DNA of 64,000 bases from the NCBI RefSeq assembly GCF_022627575.1, contig NZ_JADEYQ010000001.1, positions 186,001 to 250,000 of the forward strand, given 5' to 3'. This document shows, piece after piece, positions 1 to 8,964 of the stretch. Position 1 is the first letter of the stretch. Each line of letters starts with the position of its first letter. The stretch comes from Sphingobacterium rhinopitheci. Lineage in GTDB: Bacteria; Bacteroidota; Bacteroidia; Sphingobacteriales; Sphingobacteriaceae. Below the pieces are notes generated by a model. That model had not been told where the DNA came from, did not search any database, and saw nothing but the letters and a program-made list of their open reading frames with translations. The position numbers and the translations under genes are program-made.

Positions 1-642
1 TAATAAATCCAATTGATACATCAGTGGACGTGGTGAGTCTTCCTTCTCTATATATGCAAATACCTCATCACGATATTTTTCATCCTTTAGTGACGTGAGA
101 TACCTCCCATATCTATCGTCATAAATAAGCTGTTGTAAAGAAGGGGTTGCCTGTTTTACTAAATCAAATATCCAGATACTACCGCCGGGTTTCAACCATC
201 GATAAAAATTAGAAAACGACGTTTCCCAATCGGCGTCATCACGAAGATGATGCAATACAGCTGTCGCCATGATGACATCGAACGTTTCCTCCCCTACCGA
301 CAAGTCTCTAAAATCACCCTTTACGATTTTTGTCGTACCAGCAGTATTCAGTGCTTCAACCCGCTCTTGTGCTTTAAGAAGCATAGGCATACTTAAATCA
401 GAAAGTGTCATGTGCATTGGAGAGGTATATTGTAGTAACTTGACATCATAGTTGCCCGCACCGCAGCCTATGTCTAACACAGATGATAACTGAGGATAGT
501 ATTTTGCTATACCTTGTGCCATCAATTCCATATTGAAAGAAGAATCGAGTGTGGTAAGCTGTCCCGTTTCTAAATTTGAAAACCGTCTAACATCATGATC
601 AAAGCGATTCTCAATTTCCGCAAGTGTAGATTTATTTTGCAT
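1..642 (-). CDS. Class I SAM-dependent methyltransferase (C-terminus outside window)
   Basis: The frame is open from an ATG at 642 to the left edge, giving at least 214 residues of a Rossmann-fold methyltransferase. The SAM-binding motif I is visible as VLDIGCGAGNYD around residues 61-72, followed by an acidic loop (LSDLSM) and the motif FDVIMATAVLHHLR typical of small-molecule methyltransferases. A KPGG segment follows, as in the UbiE/Methyltransf_11/25 group. The substrate cannot be read from the sequence. The gene converges on nothing visible in the window, and a strong hairpin separates its upstream side from rseP. Confidence 0.85.
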   Translation of the reverse strand, partial: MQNKSTLAEIENRFDHDVRRFSNLETGQLTTLDSSFNMELMAQGIAKYYPQLSSVLDIGCGAGNYDVKLLQYTSPMHMTLSDLSMPMLLKAQERVEALNTAGTTKIVKGDFRDLSVGEETFDVIMATAVLHHLRDDADWETSFSNFYRWLKPGGSIWIFDLVKQATPSLQQLIYDDRYGRYLTSLKDEKYRDEVFAYIEKEDSPRPLMYQLDLL

Positions 643-686
643 AGCGATTATGAATATATCTAAAGCTAAATATAACATTTAAAAAT

Positions 687-722
687 AAAAAAGGGTTTGT
701 GACAAATCACAAACCCTTTTTT
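687..722. terminator. Intrinsic terminator downstream of rseP
   Basis: The arms AAGGGTTTGTGA and TCACAAACCCTT enclose a CAAA loop, with A-rich sequence on the left and a T-run on the right. It lies just past the rseP stop and upstream of the methyltransferase start on the same strand, so it most likely ends the dxr-rseP transcript. Confidence 0.75.
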
Positions 723-742
723 ATGCTATATTAAGAATATAT

Positions 743-2047
743 CTACCACTTTATTATATCATTACCAAAGGTAAATATCATCAAAGCGATCAATATGAAG
801 AAACCTATCATCTGTGCCGTTTCTAATACCTTTTCACTCACAGGTTTGCCTTGTATCATTTCTATCAATAAGAAGACAACATGACCACCATCTAGTGCCG
901 GAATAGGCAATAAATTCATAAAGGCTAATGCCATAGATAAAGTACCTACAAGAGTCCAGAATTTCACCCAATCAACCGTTGTTCCAAACATCTTGGCGAT
1001 TCCTACAGGGCCAGACAATGCTTTATCAGCACGTATCTCTCCTTTAAATATTTTACCAAAACCTTTAATATTATCTGTTACCACAGAAACAGCCTTGTTG
1101 ATACCAATTGGTAAAGACTCCGCAAATGAATATTGTCTAGATACAATCGGTAGATTATTAAAACCCAACTTATCGGTAGTATCTGCTGCCGCCACAAGCG
1201 TAACAGGCACACCAGCTCTGCTGACATCAAGTTTAATCTCTTTTCCTTTACTCTTAGCTACTTCGGCTTGAAATTCATCTAGACGCACTACAGCAACACC
1301 ATTAATAGCAATAATACTATCTCCTTTGGCCAAGCCCATATCTTTAGCTCTGGTACCTTCAATAACAGTATCTACCGGAAGCATCTTGAAGATAGGCGTT
1401 ACGAATTCATTGCGTTTATGATCTGCCACATCATTCAACATCGTAGCTGGCAACGTAATATCTAAAGTTTGTCCTTGACGCTCTACTTTTAATACCGCAT
1501 CCCCCATCAAGACGTCAGAAGTCATTAGATCCTTCAAAAAAAGATTTGCTTTATTACCATTTACAGCAATTATCTTATCTCCTTCTTTAAGACCAATTTT
1601 CTCACCTATTATTCCAGGCTGTACGCCCCATAGTTTTGTATTATCATAGTCAGCCTCACCATATTTAAAGGTTAGTCCCCAGAAAACAACAATACCCACA
1701 ATAACATTAACGATGATACCACCAAGCATCACAATCAAACGTTGCCAAGCAGGCTTGGAACGAAATTCCCAGGGTTGAGGATCTTGTTTCAGTTGCTCTG
1801 TATCCATTGATTCGTCGATCATTCCGGCGATTTTTACATAACCCCCCAAAGGCAACCAACCAATACCATACTCTACGCCTTTATAATCAAACTTAAAAAG
1901 CTTTACCCCCCAAGCATCAAAAAATAAATAGAACTTCTCCACCTTAATTCCGAACATACGAGCGGCAAGAAAATGTCCCAATTCATGTAATATTATTAAA
2001 ATTGACAGGGCTAAAATTACCTGTCCAATCATTACTAAAGTACCCAT
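743..2047 (-). CDS. rseP: RIP metalloprotease RseP (site-2 protease)
   Basis: Membrane zinc protease that cleaves transmembrane substrates such as anti-sigma factors within the bilayer. The first membrane helix carries the zinc-binding HELGH motif (His21, Glu22, His25). The C-terminal half holds the second metal motif PALDGG (Asp386), followed by further membrane helices. Two PDZ-like domains lie between them (about residues 130-290, with GLKEGDKI and GLAKGDSI). The 434-residue length fits the Bacteroidota members. It starts 10 bases after the dxr stop, so dxr and rseP are probably cotranscribed, an arrangement common in Bacteroidota. Substrates are not shown by the sequence. Confidence 0.95.
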   Translation of the reverse strand: MGTLVMIGQVILALSILIILHELGHFLAARMFGIKVEKFYLFFDAWGVKLFKFDYKGVEYGIGWLPLGGYVKIAGMIDESMDTEQLKQDPQPWEFRSKPAWQRLIVMLGGIIVNVIVGIVVFWGLTFKYGEADYDNTKLWGVQPGIIGEKIGLKEGDKIIAVNGNKANLFLKDLMTSDVLMGDAVLKVERQGQTLDITLPATMLNDVADHKRNEFVTPIFKMLPVDTVIEGTRAKDMGLAKGDSIIAINGVAVVRLDEFQAEVAKSKGKEIKLDVSRAGVPVTLVAAADTTDKLGFNNLPIVSRQYSFAESLPIGINKAVSVVTDNIKGFGKIFKGEIRADKALSGPVGIAKMFGTTVDWVKFWTLVGTLSMALAFMNLLPIPALDGGHVVFLLIEMIQGKPVSEKVLETAQMIGFFILIALMIFTFGNDIIKW

Positions 2048-2057
2048 CTATATATTA

Positions 2058-3224
2058 TTAGTGTTTTACTGTATTAAATATTAAATTTCGTGCCACACGC
2101 CTACTTTCGGAATCAAAGGCAATATAATCCTCTAAAGAAAGGTTATATTGATTTTTGACCTGACACAATGTCTCTTCTATAATAGAAGACATCCCTAAAA
2201 AAGAAACTTCATTTTTCAAAAAAGCCTCTACTACTACTTCATTTGCTGCATTCATCACACAACATCTATTTCCTCCCGCTGCCAATGTATCATAGGCAAT
2301 TTGTAGATTTCTAAAAGATTCTAAATCGGGCTTTTCAAAAGTTAAGGATGGGTAATCTACGAAATTAAATCGTTTAAAATCATTTTTAAAACGATTAGGA
2401 TACGTCAATGCGTACTGAATAGGTAACTTCATATCCGGTAATCCCATCTGTGCTTTCATAGAACCATCCTCAAATTGTACTAAAGAATGAATAATAGATT
2501 GAGGATGTACGATAACATCTACTTGATTAGGTTCTAAGCCAAATAACCATTTAGCTTCTATTACTTCTAACCCTTTATTCATCAAACTCGCCGAGTCAAT
2601 AGTAATCTTTGCACCCATCGACCAATTAGGATGTTTCAACGCTTGTGCTAACGTCACCGATTCTAGCTCCTGGGTAGACATCCCTCTAAAAGGACCTCCT
2701 GAAGCGGTAAGATATATTTTCTCGATAGGACTAGGCTCCCCTACCAAACATTGAAAAATAGCAGAATGCTCCGAATCAACAGGTAACATTTTAACATTAT
2801 GTTGTTCCACGAGCCCCATGATTAGTTCGCCAGCAACTACAAGTGTTTCTTTATTCGCTAACGCGATATCTTTACCTTTTTGAATTGCGCGCACTGTAGG
2901 CTTCAAACCTGCAGACCCCACAATAGCATTGAGTACCACATCAATCTCTTGCAGCTCTACAGCCTCTACCAACGCAGATTCACCTGACATTACGCATATT
3001 GAGGTAGCGGCCAAAGCTTCTTTTACAGTTGCATAATGTTTTTCATTAACGATAACGACGATTTTAGGTAAGAAAGCTAAAGCTTGTTCTATCAGTAGCG
3101 ATACATTATTTCCCGCTGTTAATACAGAAACACTAAATTTTTCCGGAAAAGCCCTTACTACATCTAAAGCTTGCGTCCCTATGCTTCCAGTAGAACCAAG
3201 TATTGCAATATTTTTTTTCTTCAA
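2058..3224 (-). CDS. dxr: 1-deoxy-D-xylulose 5-phosphate reductoisomerase
   Basis: Converts DXP to MEP with NADPH, the second step of the MEP isoprenoid pathway. The NADPH-binding motif GSTGSIG is at residues 10-16, LANKETLV lies in the middle, and the metal/substrate segment PVDSEHSAIFQ follows. I chose the TTG start at 3224 (388 residues): it puts MKKKNIAILG at the N-terminus as in the family and starts 8 bases after the upstream stop. An in-frame ATG at 3266 would add 14 unusual residues and overlap the upstream gene by 35 bases. ispE of the same pathway lies at 62983-63789 but is not linked to it. Family assignment is firm; the start is a judgement. Confidence 0.95.
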   Translation of the reverse strand: MKKKNIAILGSTGSIGTQALDVVRAFPEKFSVSVLTAGNNVSLLIEQALAFLPKIVVIVNEKHYATVKEALAATSICVMSGESALVEAVELQEIDVVLNAIVGSAGLKPTVRAIQKGKDIALANKETLVVAGELIMGLVEQHNVKMLPVDSEHSAIFQCLVGEPSPIEKIYLTASGGPFRGMSTQELESVTLAQALKHPNWSMGAKITIDSASLMNKGLEVIEAKWLFGLEPNQVDVIVHPQSIIHSLVQFEDGSMKAQMGLPDMKLPIQYALTYPNRFKNDFKRFNFVDYPSLTFEKPDLESFRNLQIAYDTLAAGGNRCCVMNAANEVVVEAFLKNEVSFLGMSSIIEETLCQVKNQYNLSLEDYIAFDSESRRVARNLIFNTVKH

Positions 3225-3231
3225 AATGCTA

Positions 3232-4023
3232 TTATAATATATTTTTAAACAATTCGGGATTATCACTCCCTTTATATTCTTTTATCATATCGACATAGGC
3301 TATTGCCATAACGATACTAACTGCTGGAATAATAATAAATGTATTCAATATCCCTGAGATACTCGCTAATATAGGATATTCCAAATATTCAAATGTTAGT
3401 TGAAAAATATAAGCTATCGCTAAAAATAACATCAACACCAATAAATTAATAACATTACCTTTTGTAAATGAAATACTTAATTTAAAAGCTCTAAATATGT
3501 TAAATCCTTTTTCTAAAATAAAAAATGGAAAAAATGAAATACGTATTAAAATCAACATCATCACTATCCCTGTCATGAATGGATTAAGCTGCCAGAGAAT
3601 AGTATCCATTTCTACCCCAATGTACAACAACGGCATACAAAGTAATGAACATATCAAGTAAATAGCGGGTAATAATATGGAATAAATTATCAAACCCAAT
3701 ATAAAGTTCAAAAATTGCTTCACCGATGGCAAATAAGTTGTCAATGGTGCATGTTCAATATTATTAGCTAATAATACCGCCCTTTTTATCAGTACCAATT
3801 GTAAACCAAAAAATAAACTTACAAATACTAGCAATAATATTATTTTAATAAAATTTCCTGCTATATCATCTAGATATAATGCTAAATATGTGGACAATGT
3901 ATTTGTTACAAATAACAAAAAACATAATCCAGCTACCGAAATATAGTGCTTTTTGAGAATGGTTAATGCTCGAAAAAAAACATCATTCGCTCGAAAGGTA
4001 CTGTTCTTTAAAAATTCTAACAT
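3232..4023 (-). CDS. Integral membrane protein of unknown function
   Basis: The 263-residue product is strongly hydrophobic, with about six membrane-spanning segments (near residues 25-50, 55-75, 100-130, 145-170, 190-215 and 220-250). The N-terminus is short and charged, and the C-terminus is polar. I recognise no catalytic motif. Its pattern resembles glycerophosphodiester-phosphodiesterase-type or YciC-like membrane domains, but that is only a shape comparison. It lies directly upstream of dxr and rseP on the same strand with an 8-base gap, so it probably shares their transcript. It is more AT-rich than the neighbouring enzymes, as expected for a membrane protein. Confidence 0.8.
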   Translation of the reverse strand: MLEFLKNSTFRANDVFFRALTILKKHYISVAGLCFLLFVTNTLSTYLALYLDDIAGNFIKIILLLVFVSLFFGLQLVLIKRAVLLANNIEHAPLTTYLPSVKQFLNFILGLIIYSILLPAIYLICSLLCMPLLYIGVEMDTILWQLNPFMTGIVMMLILIRISFFPFFILEKGFNIFRAFKLSISFTKGNVINLLVLMLFLAIAYIFQLTFEYLEYPILASISGILNTFIIIPAVSIVMAIAYVDMIKEYKGSDNPELFKNIL

Positions 4024-4138
4024 ATTGATTAATAATAGTGCAAAGATGATATATTTTTTGGATTAAGACAATGATAATTTATCAATATCTATATTATTTA
4101 TTAACATAAAAAATACGGTTTTGTTAGGCGCTAAAATA

Positions 4139-4168
4139 AATAAGGCTTCTAATATTAGAAGCCTTATT
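4139..4168 (-). terminator. Palindromic terminator after the DPP-IV-like peptidase
   Basis: A perfect 30-base palindrome with half-site AATAAGGCTTCTAAT lies 12 bases beyond the peptidase stop. It is followed on the minus strand by TATTTTAG. It separates this gene from the membrane protein-dxr-rseP group. Confidence 0.7.
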
Positions 4169-4180
4169 TTATATATTATT

Positions 4181-6334
4181 TTATAGTTTATCAAATTCCT
4201 TTGGAATAGGTTTTTCCAATAAATATTGGTAATAAAAGCGTACTCTTTCACGGAAATCATACTTCGTTTTACTACGATTCCATCCATGTCTACTTCCTGG
4301 ATATATCATAAATTCAAAAGGTACATTACGATCGGTCAAGGCATCAACTAATTGCAAAGAATTTTGTAGATGAACATTATCGTCCATATCACCATGCATC
4401 AAACGTAAACCACCTTTATACTGATCTACATAATTCAAAATAGAACCATTTTTATATCCTTCAGGATTGTCTTGGGGAGTATCCATCCAACGCTCTGTAT
4501 AGTGGGTATCATACAATTCCCAGCTTGTTACTGGAGCACCAGCAATACCATAATCAAAATAATCTGCCCCTTTTGTCAGGGCCAAACAGGTCATATATCC
4601 ACCATAACTATGACCCGTGATCAATAACTTATCATTAGCTACATAGGGTTTATCTTTCAACCATTTAGCAACAGTGATATAATCTACCAACTCCCAATTG
4701 CCAAGGTCACGGTGCATCCATGCTACGCCTTGCTTACCAAAATGTCCCGATGCTCTGTGATCACAAGCGATCTGAATTATCCCTTCGTTGGCCCAGTATT
4801 GAGACATTGCGCCATATGGGCTCATCGAAGACGACTTCCATGTATTCTTAACTGTACCCGCATCTGGACCACCATAAATATACATGACAACAGGATATTG
4901 TTTTGATGGATCAAAATCTGTTGGATAGGTAATTACAACAGGTAAATCAAATTTGCCATCGTCAGACTTTATTGTAAGATATTCGGTTTTACCAAATTTA
5001 TAATTCGCAAATTCCGGAGACTTAGAATCTGCAAGCTCTCTTATTACTTTACCTTTATTATCTACTAATGCAACTTTATTAGGTGTAGACACATTAGAAT
5101 AGTTGGTAATAAAATAAGATCCATTAGGAGATACATTAACATCATGTGAATACTCACCAAAAGTTAATCTTTTCAAATTTCTACCTGTATAATCTACACG
5201 ATACAAATCTGAAGTAGCTGAATTCTCCTTACGAGCCGTAAAATAAATAACTTTATTTTTTTCGTCTATATTTTTTAAAGATGTTACTTGCCAATCACCT
5301 GCTGTAATAGGGTTAAGCAATTTTCCATCTAAAGTATACAAATAATAGTGCGCCCAGCCTGTCTTATCAGATTTTAAAATGTAATGCTTGTTATCGCCTA
5401 AGTACGTGATGCGCTCATCATGATCCAAGTTTATCCATGTAGGTTGCTTTTCATCATAGATTTCTTTCTTTGCGCCATCATTAGGATTAACAGCATAAAA
5501 CTTCAAATTATTCTGATCTCTGTTCATCCATTGTACCATGATAGATTTACTATCAAAGCTCCAATAGGGTTCTCCAAAATACTGGTCGTCCTTAGGATTA
5601 AAATCTGCCCACACTACTGGTGATCCTTCGACTTTAACAAAACCTATTTTTACTTCTGGGTTATCTTGACCAGCTTTAGGATAGCGGGTCTCTTCTAGGT
5701 ATCCATTCTGTCCTTTGGATACATAAATTGGAAACATAGGTACTTTGGTATCATCGAATCGCATAAATGCAATTTCTTTACTATTCGGTGCCCACCAAAA
5801 AGCTTTATAATTTGTTGCTCTCCCTAATATCTCTTCGTAATAAACCCACGATGACCAACCATTATAAATAACATCTGTACCATCTGTTGTGTATTGAATC
5901 TCTTTGCCATCTTCAATATTTATAGCATATAGATTGCTCATCCTTGTAAAGGCTACATATTTTCCGTCCGGAGATAAGGTAGGATTTTGCTCTGCAATAG
6001 AAGGTGAATTGGTCAACTTCTTTTGCTCTTGCTTACCATATTTGATGTATATATCATTATTCTCTACATACACTTTTACATCATCCTTGGGTTGGGGTGT
6101 ATATAATTCCTTTTTACCAGTCTTTACGTTTACGATATACGTTTTACCACTTACATTGTCATACTCCAAGTAATTATTATTATCGGCCCAACCAATATAT
6201 CTATTAATAGGTTCGGTAATAGACTTCTCAATCCCCCATGCTTGATTGAAACTAAGTGGTTTTGTCTGTGCTTGTGAAGAGTGTGTAACAATGAACAAAC
6301 CAAAAGTTAAAACTCCAGCAAATACTTTTTTCAT
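4181..6334 (-). CDS. S9 family peptidase, dipeptidyl peptidase IV-like
   Basis: Secreted serine peptidase predicted to remove N-terminal dipeptides from peptides in the periplasm. From ATG 6334 the product is 717 residues with a signal peptide (MKKVFAGVLTFGLF, ending near QAQ). A beta-propeller with repeated WSFDS/WAPNS blades follows, and includes the YYEE motif whose paired glutamates bind the substrate amino terminus in DPP-IV. The C-terminal alpha/beta-hydrolase has Ser576 in GHSYGGY, Asp651 in DMDDNVH and His683 in SRHGWN. An in-frame ATG at 6373 would put 13 residues before the signal peptide and is unlikely. It appears monocistronic, with its own terminator. Confidence 0.93.
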   Translation of the reverse strand: MKKVFAGVLTFGLFIVTHSSQAQTKPLSFNQAWGIEKSITEPINRYIGWADNNNYLEYDNVSGKTYIVNVKTGKKELYTPQPKDDVKVYVENNDIYIKYGKQEQKKLTNSPSIAEQNPTLSPDGKYVAFTRMSNLYAINIEDGKEIQYTTDGTDVIYNGWSSWVYYEEILGRATNYKAFWWAPNSKEIAFMRFDDTKVPMFPIYVSKGQNGYLEETRYPKAGQDNPEVKIGFVKVEGSPVVWADFNPKDDQYFGEPYWSFDSKSIMVQWMNRDQNNLKFYAVNPNDGAKKEIYDEKQPTWINLDHDERITYLGDNKHYILKSDKTGWAHYYLYTLDGKLLNPITAGDWQVTSLKNIDEKNKVIYFTARKENSATSDLYRVDYTGRNLKRLTFGEYSHDVNVSPNGSYFITNYSNVSTPNKVALVDNKGKVIRELADSKSPEFANYKFGKTEYLTIKSDDGKFDLPVVITYPTDFDPSKQYPVVMYIYGGPDAGTVKNTWKSSSMSPYGAMSQYWANEGIIQIACDHRASGHFGKQGVAWMHRDLGNWELVDYITVAKWLKDKPYVANDKLLITGHSYGGYMTCLALTKGADYFDYGIAGAPVTSWELYDTHYTERWMDTPQDNPEGYKNGSILNYVDQYKGGLRLMHGDMDDNVHLQNSLQLVDALTDRNVPFEFMIYPGSRHGWNRSKTKYDFRERVRFYYQYLLEKPIPKEFDKL

Positions 6335-6416
6335 CTTAAAATTAATTTTCGCTAAAATAAGAATACCCTTCATGAATATTCATACCATTATTGTAACATA
6401 ATTATAATAAATAGAA

Positions 6417-6443
6417 AAAGTCACCTTATCCATAGGTGACTTT
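6417..6443 (-). terminator. Terminator of the PUR-alpha-like gene
   Basis: The arms AAAGTCACCT and AGGTGACTTT enclose a 7-base loop, about 24 bases past the stop of the DUF3276 gene and before the peptidase start. Its minus-strand tail is only moderately U-rich (CTATTTAT). Confidence 0.6.
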
Positions 6444-6466
6444 GTTATACTATTGAGAGAATCTTA

Positions 6467-6805
6467 CTAAAAAGTAAAGTTATCTTTAGCGACAAGATCT
6501 TCTCTACTTTCGTAAGTACCTTCTTCTTGTCCTGGCTCGTATCTTTTCTCTATAACTTCTTGGTTGCTTTTAATATATTCAACAACACCTGTCAATCCTT
6601 CTGCAAATTTTTCAAAATCTTCTTTGTATAAGAATATTTTGTGTTTAATAAACTGACCATCTTCAAAACGTTTTTTGCTCTCCGTAATAGTCACATAGTA
6701 ATCATTTGATCGTGTAGCTTTTACATCAAAAAAATAAGTACGTTTTCCAGCTCTCACCTTTTTTGAAAATACCTCTTCACGTTCTTTGTTTTCAAAATCT
6801 CCCAT
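6467..6805 (-). CDS. PUR-alpha-like DNA/RNA-binding protein, DUF3276
   Basis: Small cytoplasmic protein of 112 residues that matches the DUF3276/PUR family: a basic beta-rich core (GKRTYFFDVKATRSNDYYVTI) followed by SKKRFEDGQFIKHKIFLYKEDFEKF, and an acidic C-terminal tail. PUR-domain proteins such as Borrelia BpuR bind single-stranded DNA and RNA, so a nucleic-acid-binding role is expected from the family. No partner is shown by the context; the gene has its own terminator and a 248-base upstream gap. Family assignment is good; biological role is inference. Confidence 0.85.
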   Translation of the reverse strand: MGDFENKEREEVFSKKVRAGKRTYFFDVKATRSNDYYVTITESKKRFEDGQFIKHKIFLYKEDFEKFAEGLTGVVEYIKSNQEVIEKRYEPGQEEGTYESREDLVAKDNFTF

Positions 6806-6944
6806 TAGTCTTGTTTAGTATTTAAGTTTAATCCTCTTTTAATATGTCATAAATATATAATATTTAATTTTAAACAACCAAATTTTCAGAATAAAAACAT
6901 GTATATTTTATAATCTTTTTTTATTTCCAATAGAAGTATGGTAT

Positions 6945-6974
6945 TTTCACCGAATAAATGGTTCATTTCACCGA
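6945..6974 (+). promoter_or_regulatory. Paired direct repeats, candidate LytTR binding site
   Basis: Two identical 9-base copies of TTTCACCGA start at 6945 and 6966, exactly 21 bases apart, so they lie on the same face of the helix. LytTR-domain regulators characteristically bind two 9-base direct repeats with about 12-13 bases between them, and the third gene of the operon just downstream encodes such a regulator. The repeats sit about 30 bases upstream of a candidate -33/-7 promoter. The link to the regulator is inferred. Confidence 0.5.
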
Positions 6975-7004
6975 CAAAGTAAAAACTTACACCTAATTAG
7001 AATA

Positions 7005-7033
7005 TTTGAAGCGTAAAGATGTTTCTACTTTTG
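7005..7033 (+). promoter_or_regulatory. Candidate promoter of the LiaF-like/LytS/LytTR operon
   Basis: TTTG at 7005-7008 and TACTTTTG at 7026-7033 match the Bacteroidota -33 and -7 elements. The 17-base spacing is slightly short. The predicted start is about 15 bases before the ATG at 7054. Confidence 0.4.
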
Positions 7034-7053
7034 AACCATAGAACAACAAACAA

Positions 7054-7911
7054 ATGGAAACAATTAACAATACACAGCAAAAGCCCGTATTACCGCCAAG
7101 TAATAATAAAAGTTCCACAACAGTAGGTACTATTATCATCCTATTTGGTATATTCTTATTAATGAAGAATCTTGATTTGGGTTATTTCTTTCCAAATTGG
7201 TTATTTGGATGGGAAATGATATTGATTATTATCGGACTTGTTATCGGTGTAAATTCAAAATTTCAGAAAAAATCGTCTATTATACTTATCGCTATCGGTT
7301 CGATATTTTTACTTAAAGATTTATTGAATTTTTCTACCGGCAAAGTATTGATTCCTATCCTTGCTATATCAATAGGTATTTATATTATCAACCGCAATCG
7401 CAAAACAGTAGAATTACCTACTCCACCTCAAGATCCACCAAAACATCCTACAGATGAATTTGACTGGGACAAACGTGTAATAGATTTTTCTAGCGATACG
7501 AACGAACAAGCGTACAAAAATACGATTGCCCAAGAGCCTACTGCTCAAGGGCAGTATTCAAATTATTATGCAGAAAATTACTTGAAAGTAGAATCTATCT
7601 TTGGTAATGCTAAAAAAATTGTTCTTAGTAAAAACTTCTTAGGAGGTACTATAACAAATGTATTTGGTAGCACACAAGTCAATCTTTTACAAGCAGATTT
7701 ACGTCAACCTATTGTTATTGATGTATTTTCCCTATTTGGAAGCACAAAGATTATTGTCCCGCCACATTGGATGGTTAATTCATCCATATCATCTATATTG
7801 AGTGAAACTGATGACCGACGAGTGATCATTAATCATGCATTTGATGATAGTAAAAAATTATACATAACAGGGACCTCGATATTTGGGAATGTAACAATAA
7901 AAAACAGTTAA
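7054..7911 (+). CDS. LiaF-like membrane protein (DUF5668-type N-terminus)
   Basis: The 285-residue protein has about four closely packed membrane helices in residues 20-115 (IILFGIFLLMKNL and IGLVIGV repeats), as in LiaF/DUF5668 proteins. A proline-rich linker follows, then a soluble C-terminal beta-rich domain (about 175-285) with repeated FGNAKKIVLS, FGSTQVNL and FGSTKIIVPP units typical of the LiaF/YvqF cell-wall-stress domain. In Firmicutes LiaF restrains a histidine kinase; here the gene directly precedes a LytS-type kinase (6-base gap), which supports an accessory sensing or restraining role. The actual stimulus is unknown. Confidence 0.8.
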   Translation: METINNTQQKPVLPPSNNKSSTTVGTIIILFGIFLLMKNLDLGYFFPNWLFGWEMILIIIGLVIGVNSKFQKKSSIILIAIGSIFLLKDLLNFSTGKVLIPILAISIGIYIINRNRKTVELPTPPQDPPKHPTDEFDWDKRVIDFSSDTNEQAYKNTIAQEPTAQGQYSNYYAENYLKVESIFGNAKKIVLSKNFLGGTITNVFGSTQVNLLQADLRQPIVIDVFSLFGSTKIIVPPHWMVNSSISSILSETDDRRVIINHAFDDSKKLYITGTSIFGNVTIKNS

Positions 7912-7917
7912 TGTTAC

Positions 7918-8964
7918 ATGGCAACAGAACCTTTTAAAATAAAATCTAAAAATAGTCTTATCCACCTTAGCTCGTGGATCATTTTTATTTTATACTTTAT
8001 CGTGTCTTATCTTCTTCTTTGGTGGGAATTCAGACCTGCAAAGATTAATATATATGAACCATTGATAGGTTCACTTTCTATTACTGCTTGTTGTTATATT
8101 ATATTTAGTTCTATGCAGTTCTATATGCCTAGAAAAAATCAATACCTAAAGATTATATTGATATGTACTACATTGACTACACTTAGTATCGTTATATCTT
8201 TATTTGTATTACTTCAATTTTTTGACATTCAATCTATAGCACATTATTATAATAATATACCCTACAAATTTATCATCAACTTTTTACTATTAACATGTGT
8301 GATGATAATCAATATTTTTTGGAATATCCAAGAAGAATACATCGATAATAAGAAACGTAAAGAAGAATCTGAGCGATTGGTTCGCGAAGCAGAATTATAT
8401 AATTTACGCCAACAATTGCAGCCTCATTTTTTGTTTAATAGCTTAAATTCTATCATCGCATTGATCAGCATTCAACCAGACTTGGCAAAAAAAATGACGT
8501 TTCAGTTATCTGATTTTTTACGTGGAACACTACGCAAGGATGACACCCAGTTAATTCCGCTTTCTGATGAAATCAAACACCTTGAATTATACCTAGAAAT
8601 CGAAAAAGTGAGATTTGGTCATAGATTGAATACGGCATTTAAGTATGATGAACGTATTTTACATGCAAAAGTTCCTGCTATGATAGTACAACCACTCATG
8701 GAGAATGCCATCAAACATGGACTATACAATATAACGGGTGATGTATGTATTGAAACTAACCTTACGCTAGAAAATCAAATGCTTACAATTTCTATTAGCA
8801 ACCCGTTTGATGAGGATCAATTCTATAATAATAAGGGCACAGGATTTGGATTAAGCAGTATTCAAAGGAGATTATTTCTCCTTTACAGTAGAACAGACTT
8901 ATTACAAATCCGTAAAAATGAACAACAATTTACCGCAACCATAAAAATACCACAACATGATTAA
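7918..8964 (+). CDS. LytS/YehU-type sensor histidine kinase
   Basis: Membrane histidine kinase of 348 residues. Four hydrophobic helices occupy about residues 15-145. The His_kinase domain of the LytS family follows, with phospho-acceptor His170 in QLQPHFLFNSLNS. The ATPase part has PLMENAIKHGL (N box) and GTGFGLSSIQRRL (G box). There is no large periplasmic sensor, so sensing is probably in the membrane or through the LiaF-like protein upstream. Its stop overlaps the start of the response regulator by 8 bases, which makes translational coupling and a cognate pair very likely. Confidence 0.92.
   Translation: MATEPFKIKSKNSLIHLSSWIIFILYFIVSYLLLWWEFRPAKINIYEPLIGSLSITACCYIIFSSMQFYMPRKNQYLKIILICTTLTTLSIVISLFVLLQFFDIQSIAHYYNNIPYKFIINFLLLTCVMIINIFWNIQEEYIDNKKRKEESERLVREAELYNLRQQLQPHFLFNSLNSIIALISIQPDLAKKMTFQLSDFLRGTLRKDDTQLIPLSDEIKHLELYLEIEKVRFGHRLNTAFKYDERILHAKVPAMIVQPLMENAIKHGLYNITGDVCIETNLTLENQMLTISISNPFDEDQFYNNKGTGFGLSSIQRRLFLLYSRTDLLQIRKNEQQFTATIKIPQHD

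Noticed and set aside
4063-4287. 74-residue minus-strand frame overlapping the peptidase end
   Set aside because: It runs in another frame through the peptidase C-terminus and its terminator, with no protein-like composition.
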